Assembly: GCA_947487325.1 (NCBI GenBank) | Contig: CANKWG010000081.1 | Location: 1 to 9,351, forward strand | Source: Oxalobacteraceae bacterium | Lineage (GTDB): Bacteria; Pseudomonadota; Gammaproteobacteria; Burkholderiales; Burkholderiaceae_D | Reading direction: 5' to 3' | Length of the DNA stretch: 9,351 nucleotides | Part shown: positions 6,399-9,351 of the stretch, in pieces | How the letters are laid out: each line of letters begins with the position of its first letter | Position numbering within the stretch: the stretch's first letter is position 1 | Translations under genes and position numbers: made by a program | Notes under the pieces: generated by a model | The model's input: only the letters and a program-made list of their open reading frames with translations | What the model was told of the DNA's origin: nothing | Database searches by the model: none

Positions 6399-7439
6399 TC
6401 AAACGATGCGCTGCGCGGGATCGAGCAGGCAGGCATCCGGGCTGGCATCGAGCTGCGCGGCTTCTTTTGCGTTACCCACCTTCATCAGCTCGGGCAAAGC
6501 CACGCCATTTTTTACCGCCGTCATTTCGGCGAGGATGGAGATAGCAATCTCCGATGGGGTCTTGCTGCCGATATAGATACCGATAGGGCCGTGTAGCTTC
6601 TCCAGCTGCGCAGGGGTCAGATCAAAATCCAGCAGTCGCTCGCGACGCTTGGTGTCATTCGAGCGCGATCCGATCGCACCCACATAAAATGCTCCGGATT
6701 TCAGGGCTTCCATCAGGGCCAGATCATCCAGCTTGGGATCATGCGTGAGCGCGACCACGGCGCAGCGGCTGTCCAGACGCATTTCCATCACCAGGTCATC
6801 AGGCATGGCATGGACCACCTGCACACCGTCCACCGACCAACCATCGCGATACTCTTCGCGCGGATCGCAGACCGTGACGGCGTAATCCATACCGACCGCA
6901 ATCTGTGCAAGAAAGCGTGACAACTGACCGGCGCCGATGATTAGCAAACGCCAGCGCGGTCCATGAATCGTCGTGAGTGCAGTTTCAGATACTTGCAAAC
7001 TCATGCCGGCTTTGGCCGGACCCAGAGCCACCGCACCACTCTGCAGATCGACGCGGCGCGCGATGAGCTCGCCCTGCGCCAGTCGATCAACCATGTCCTT
7101 GATCTGACTATCAGAATTCAGTGGCTCTATCGCCAGCTGAATCGTGCCGCCACACGGCAAACCAAAACGATGCGCCTCATCCGCCGAGATGCCATAGGTG
7201 ACGATCTCGGGCTGCGTGCGCGTAATGCCGTGCTTACGAACGCGATCGATCATGTCGTCTTCAATGCAACCACCGGACACTGATCCGACGACATGGCCAT
7301 CATCACAAATCGCCAGCGTGGCGCCTTCAGGACGCGGGCTTGAGCCCCAAGTCTTGATGACAGTCACGAGTTCACATTGCTTGCCCGCGGCGATCCATTC
7401 CGCACAGGTTTTCAAGACTTCAAGATCAATGCTATCCAT
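6399..7439 (-). CDS. XdhC/CoxI-family molybdenum cofactor maturation protein
   Basis: This 346-aa cytoplasmic protein belongs to the XdhC/CoxI family, whose members bind molybdenum cofactor, promote its sulfuration and deliver it to xanthine dehydrogenase-type enzymes. The N-terminal domain (about 8-107) has the family motifs WGSSPRPEGA (31-40), GSVSGGCIEDD (52-62) and FGLPCGGTIQLAIEPL (92-107), the last with the conserved Cys96. The C-terminal domain is Rossmann-like, with LLIIGAGQLSRFLA (165-178), THDPKLDD (232-239), YVGAIGSRS (252-260) and GPIGIYIGSKTPSEIAISIL (284-303). There is no fused nucleotidyltransferase (MocA/MobA-like) domain. The upstream neighbour on the same strand is an IorB-type molybdoenzyme, its obvious client, but a strong terminator lies between them. 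The ribosome binding site is weak (GAG about 9 nt before the ATG). Family call secure; client inferred. Confidence 0.9.
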   Translation of the reverse strand: MDSIDLEVLKTCAEWIAAGKQCELVTVIKTWGSSPRPEGATLAICDDGHVVGSVSGGCIEDDMIDRVRKHGITRTQPEIVTYGISADEAHRFGLPCGGTIQLAIEPLNSDSQIKDMVDRLAQGELIARRVDLQSGAVALGPAKAGMSLQVSETALTTIHGPRWRLLIIGAGQLSRFLAQIAVGMDYAVTVCDPREEYRDGWSVDGVQVVHAMPDDLVMEMRLDSRCAVVALTHDPKLDDLALMEALKSGAFYVGAIGSRSNDTKRRERLLDFDLTPAQLEKLHGPIGIYIGSKTPSEIAISILAEMTAVKNGVALPELMKVGNAKEAAQLDASPDACLLDPAQRIV

Positions 7440-7473
7440 GGCAACAGCTCACAGTAAATCAATTCAGACTTCA

Positions 7474-7538
7474 AGACCCTCTATCAAAACGCCGGGCCCG
7501 CTATTAAGTCTTGCGGGCGGCATTTTGATAGAGGGTCT
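7474..7538. repeat. 65-nt long imperfect hairpin with 16-bp perfect arms
   Basis: The arms AGACCCTCTATCAAAA (7474-7489) and TTTTGATAGAGGGTCT (7523-7538) are perfectly complementary. The stem continues inward: one pair that is G·U wobble in minus-strand RNA (7490/7522), four pairs (7491-7494 with 7518-7521), a 2-nt bulge (7495-7496), and five pairs (7497-7501 with 7513-7517), closing on an 11-nt loop. No T-run follows on either strand, so it is not a simple terminator. It sits 34 bp upstream of the xdhC-like start and just after the iorB terminator. It could be a small palindromic mobile element (REP/MITE-like), an RNA processing or stability element, or a cis-regulatory structure. No target-site duplication is evident. 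Confidence 0.75.
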
Positions 7539-7543
7539 AAATG

Positions 7544-7578
7544 AAAAATGCTCCTCGCCCTTTCAGGCGAGGAGCATT
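7544..7578 (-). terminator. Intrinsic terminator of the iorB-like gene
   Basis: On the minus strand, AATGCTCCTCGCC (7578-7566) and GGCGAGGAGCATT (7559-7547) form a perfect 13-bp stem with a 6-nt loop, followed by a run of five T on the transcript strand (7548-7544). It begins 18 bp past the stop codon of the iorB-like gene. The geometry is that of a classical Rho-independent terminator for leftward transcription. Confidence 0.9.
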
Positions 7579-7596
7579 CGCTACAACACTAGTGCA

Positions 7597-9351
7597 TTAG
7601 GCCGACTTCAGACCTTTAACCAAAGGCATGCTGCGAACACGCTTGCCGGTAGCAGCAAAGATTGCGTTACCGACAGCTGCGCCGATCAGCGATGTGGACG
7701 GTTCACCCGTGCCACCTGGCTTCTCGCTGCTCTTGACCAAAGTGATTTCGATGACTGGCGACTCGTTTTGACGGAGTACGCGGAAATCGTTGAAGTTGCT
7801 CTGGACGATACGGCCTTTTTCGACGGTGTTTTCGCTGTACAGCGCGTGCGACAAACCGTAGATAATGCCGGACTCGAGCTGCTGCTCGACGATACCAGGG
7901 TTAACCATGTGGCCGCAGTCGCAAGCGACCGTGACTTTATGGACCTTGACATCACCGCCGGTCACGGAGATTTCAACCACTTGCGCCATGTAGGTGCCGT
8001 AGCCTTCCATCAGAGCGACGCCGTGTGAGCGGCCTTTGGCCAGTTTCTTGCCCCAGCCTGCTTTTTCAGCAGCGATCTTCAGAACATTCGCAAAGCGTGG
8101 CTCGTTTTCGAGCAACGAAAGGCGATACTCGATCGGATCCTTGCCTGCAGCGTGAGCCAGCTCATCCATGAAGCATTCGTTGGCGAAGCAGTTCATGGTG
8201 TGCGACACAGCGCGCAGGTAACCGACACGGATGCCGGTGTCGTGGATGATCAGATCGTGCGATGTGCTTGGAATCGCGTACGGCGCCACTGCAGCCTCGA
8301 CCATGAATGGATCGAGCGTGTTCTTTGGCAGACCAAACAGAACCTGAGTGATCGACTGCGATGACAGCTGGAACTTCAAGCCGACAGGCTTGCCATCAGC
8401 ACCGAGGCCAGCTTCCATACGCTGGATACCGAGAGGACGATAGAAATCGTGCTTCATGTCGTCTTCACGAGTCCACAGCATGCGGACCGGACGGCCAACA
8501 GCCTTGGAAATTGCAGCAGCCTGAACTGCGTAGTCAACGCAGACGCGACGACCGAAACCACCACCGAGGTAGGTGGTGCGAACAGTGACGTTCTCGGGTG
8601 GCACACCCAGCATACCGGCAACCATACCCTGCGCGCCCTGCTGGAACTGTGTAGGACCGGTCAGTTCGCACTTGTCGCCTTTGACATCAGCGATCATGTT
8701 CATTGGCTCGAGCGGCTGGTGGGCGACGATCGGTGTCTGGTACATGGCTTTGACGACCTTCTTCGCGCCAGCGATGGCGCCACTGGCGTCACCCACCTCT
8801 GGACGAATCTTTATCGGACCCCCGGTCTTCCCAGCCGCCATCGTGGTCTTCCACATATCTGCGGTCGACAGGTTGGCGTTCTTGCCACCATCCCACTCAA
8901 CTTTGAGTGCTTTACGCGCCTTCAATGCGTGCCAGTGCGAGTCAGCAACCACGGCCAGGCCTTCTGTGCCTTCGCCGTAACCGTCAGCGATTTTCACCAC
9001 GTCGATTACGCCAGGCATGCTCTTGGCTTTGGAAGCGTCGAAGCTCTTCACTTTGCCGCCAATCGCAGGTGCCATCTCGACGGTGGCGTAAACCATGCCA
9101 GGAACCTTGGCATCGATACCAAATTCGGCAGTACCGTTGAGCTTCGCTGGCAAGTCCAGACGTGGAACGGCTTTGCCGACCAGACGGAACTCGGATGCGT
9201 CCTTGAGCTTGACTTCTTTTGGCACAGGGATCGATGCAGCAGCACCAGCCAGTTCGCCGTAGGTTGCCGACTTGCCGCCACCGGAAACAACACCGTTCTC
9301 TGCTGTCAGTGAAGACGCATCAACGCCCCACTTGTTGGCAGCAGCCTGGAC
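7597..9351 (-). CDS. IorB-type molybdopterin-binding oxidoreductase subunit, C-terminal part
   Basis: These are the last 584 residues of the large subunit of a xanthine oxidase-family hydroxylase, closest in style to isoquinoline 1-oxidoreductase beta / membrane-associated aldehyde oxidases. The frame stays open to the right edge. A GTG at 9225 is internal, because the upstream codons read as family sequence (ENGVVSGGGKSATYGELAGA). In fragment numbering, a LVGKAVPRLDLPAKLNGTAEFG-type segment (about 57-78) opens the first molybdopterin-binding region, GGGFGRR (263-269) is the cofactor-contacting motif, and GTGEPSTSLIGAA (from 547) holds the conserved catalytic Glu at 550. The family is usually about 730-780 aa, so roughly 150-190 N-terminal residues, including any Tat signal, lie outside the window. 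A small [2Fe-2S] subunit gene (IorA-like) would be expected upstream. The substrate cannot be told; aldehydes or N-heterocycles are typical. A strong terminator follows. Confidence 0.9.
   Translation of the reverse strand, partial: VQAAANKWGVDASSLTAENGVVSGGGKSATYGELAGAAASIPVPKEVKLKDASEFRLVGKAVPRLDLPAKLNGTAEFGIDAKVPGMVYATVEMAPAIGGKVKSFDASKAKSMPGVIDVVKIADGYGEGTEGLAVVADSHWHALKARKALKVEWDGGKNANLSTADMWKTTMAAGKTGGPIKIRPEVGDASGAIAGAKKVVKAMYQTPIVAHQPLEPMNMIADVKGDKCELTGPTQFQQGAQGMVAGMLGVPPENVTVRTTYLGGGFGRRVCVDYAVQAAAISKAVGRPVRMLWTREDDMKHDFYRPLGIQRMEAGLGADGKPVGLKFQLSSQSITQVLFGLPKNTLDPFMVEAAVAPYAIPSTSHDLIIHDTGIRVGYLRAVSHTMNCFANECFMDELAHAAGKDPIEYRLSLLENEPRFANVLKIAAEKAGWGKKLAKGRSHGVALMEGYGTYMAQVVEISVTGGDVKVHKVTVACDCGHMVNPGIVEQQLESGIIYGLSHALYSENTVEKGRIVQSNFNDFRVLRQNESPVIEITLVKSSEKPGGTGEPSTSLIGAAVGNAIFAATGKRVRSMPLVKGLKSA

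Noticed and set aside
7474..7538. Hairpin as an intrinsic terminator for xdhC or iorB
   Set aside because: No T-run follows on either strand, and a proper terminator (7544-7578) already lies between it and the iorB stop.
7474..7578. Two adjacent palindromes as a CRISPR or riboswitch
   Set aside because: The two hairpins share no sequence, there is no repeat-spacer periodicity, and nothing resembles the molybdenum-cofactor riboswitch or another known aptamer closely enough to name.
7198..8028. 276-codon plus-strand open frame spanning the iorB/xdhC spacer
   Set aside because: It crosses the terminator and both hairpins and overlaps two real minus-strand genes. No ribosome binding site or domain supports it.
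9223..9225. GTG as start of the molybdopterin-binding subunit
   Set aside because: The frame continues upstream to the window edge with family-like sequence, so the gene is truncated by the window rather than starting here.
8449..9312. 287-codon plus-strand open frame
   Set aside because: It lies wholly opposite the IorB-like gene, whose motifs (GGGFGRR, GTGEP) are intact. The translated product has no family features.

Overview
The window (9,351 bp, GC roughly mid-50s %) looks like chromosome from a betaproteobacterium, most likely Burkholderiales and perhaps Oxalobacteraceae (a Herminiimonas-like lineage). This rests on the style of the Pst/Pho proteins and the gene order pstC-pstA-pstB-phoU-phoB-phoR. 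The taxonomy is an inference from recalled family resemblance, not from a search. Coding density is very high: no gap exceeds about 160 bp, and there is no tRNA, rRNA, CRISPR array or recognisable transposase.

Layout. (1) Positions 1-482, plus strand: the 3' end of an ACR3-type arsenite efflux permease gene, cut by the left edge. (2) Positions 536-6039, minus strand: a compact phosphate operon read right to left: pstC, pstA, pstB, phoU, phoB, phoR. It is preceded by a plausible single Pho box and a spaced -10 element (6046-6079), but there is no pstS in front of pstC. (3) Positions 6168-7439, minus strand: an XdhC/CoxI-family molybdenum-cofactor chaperone gene followed by a small four-cysteine DUF1289 gene. 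(4) Positions 7440-7596: an intergenic region with two strong hairpins, one an intrinsic terminator and the other an unexplained 65-nt inverted repeat. (5) Positions 7597-9351, minus strand: the C-terminal 584 residues of an IorB-type (isoquinoline 1-oxidoreductase beta / aldehyde oxidase) molybdopterin-binding subunit, cut by the right edge.

How the genes work together. PstC and PstA form the membrane channel and PstB the ATPase of the high-affinity phosphate importer. PhoU links transporter state to the PhoR histidine kinase, which phosphorylates the response regulator PhoB, and PhoB probably feeds back on the Pho box in front of pstC. The neighbouring ACR3 pump exports arsenite. Since arsenate is a phosphate analogue entering through phosphate transporters, the ars/pst adjacency makes physiological sense and recalls the arsenic gene islands of arsenite-oxidising bacteria. 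The IorB subunit needs a matured molybdopterin cofactor, and XdhC proteins insert or sulfurate that cofactor, so regions 3 and 5 form a second functional group.

The individual families are known. The observations most worth following are the pst operon with its own Pho box but no adjacent pstS, its convergent abutment on an arsenite pump gene with no evident terminator, and the 65-nt hairpin between iorB and xdhC. I see no clear evidence of an entirely new biological system.
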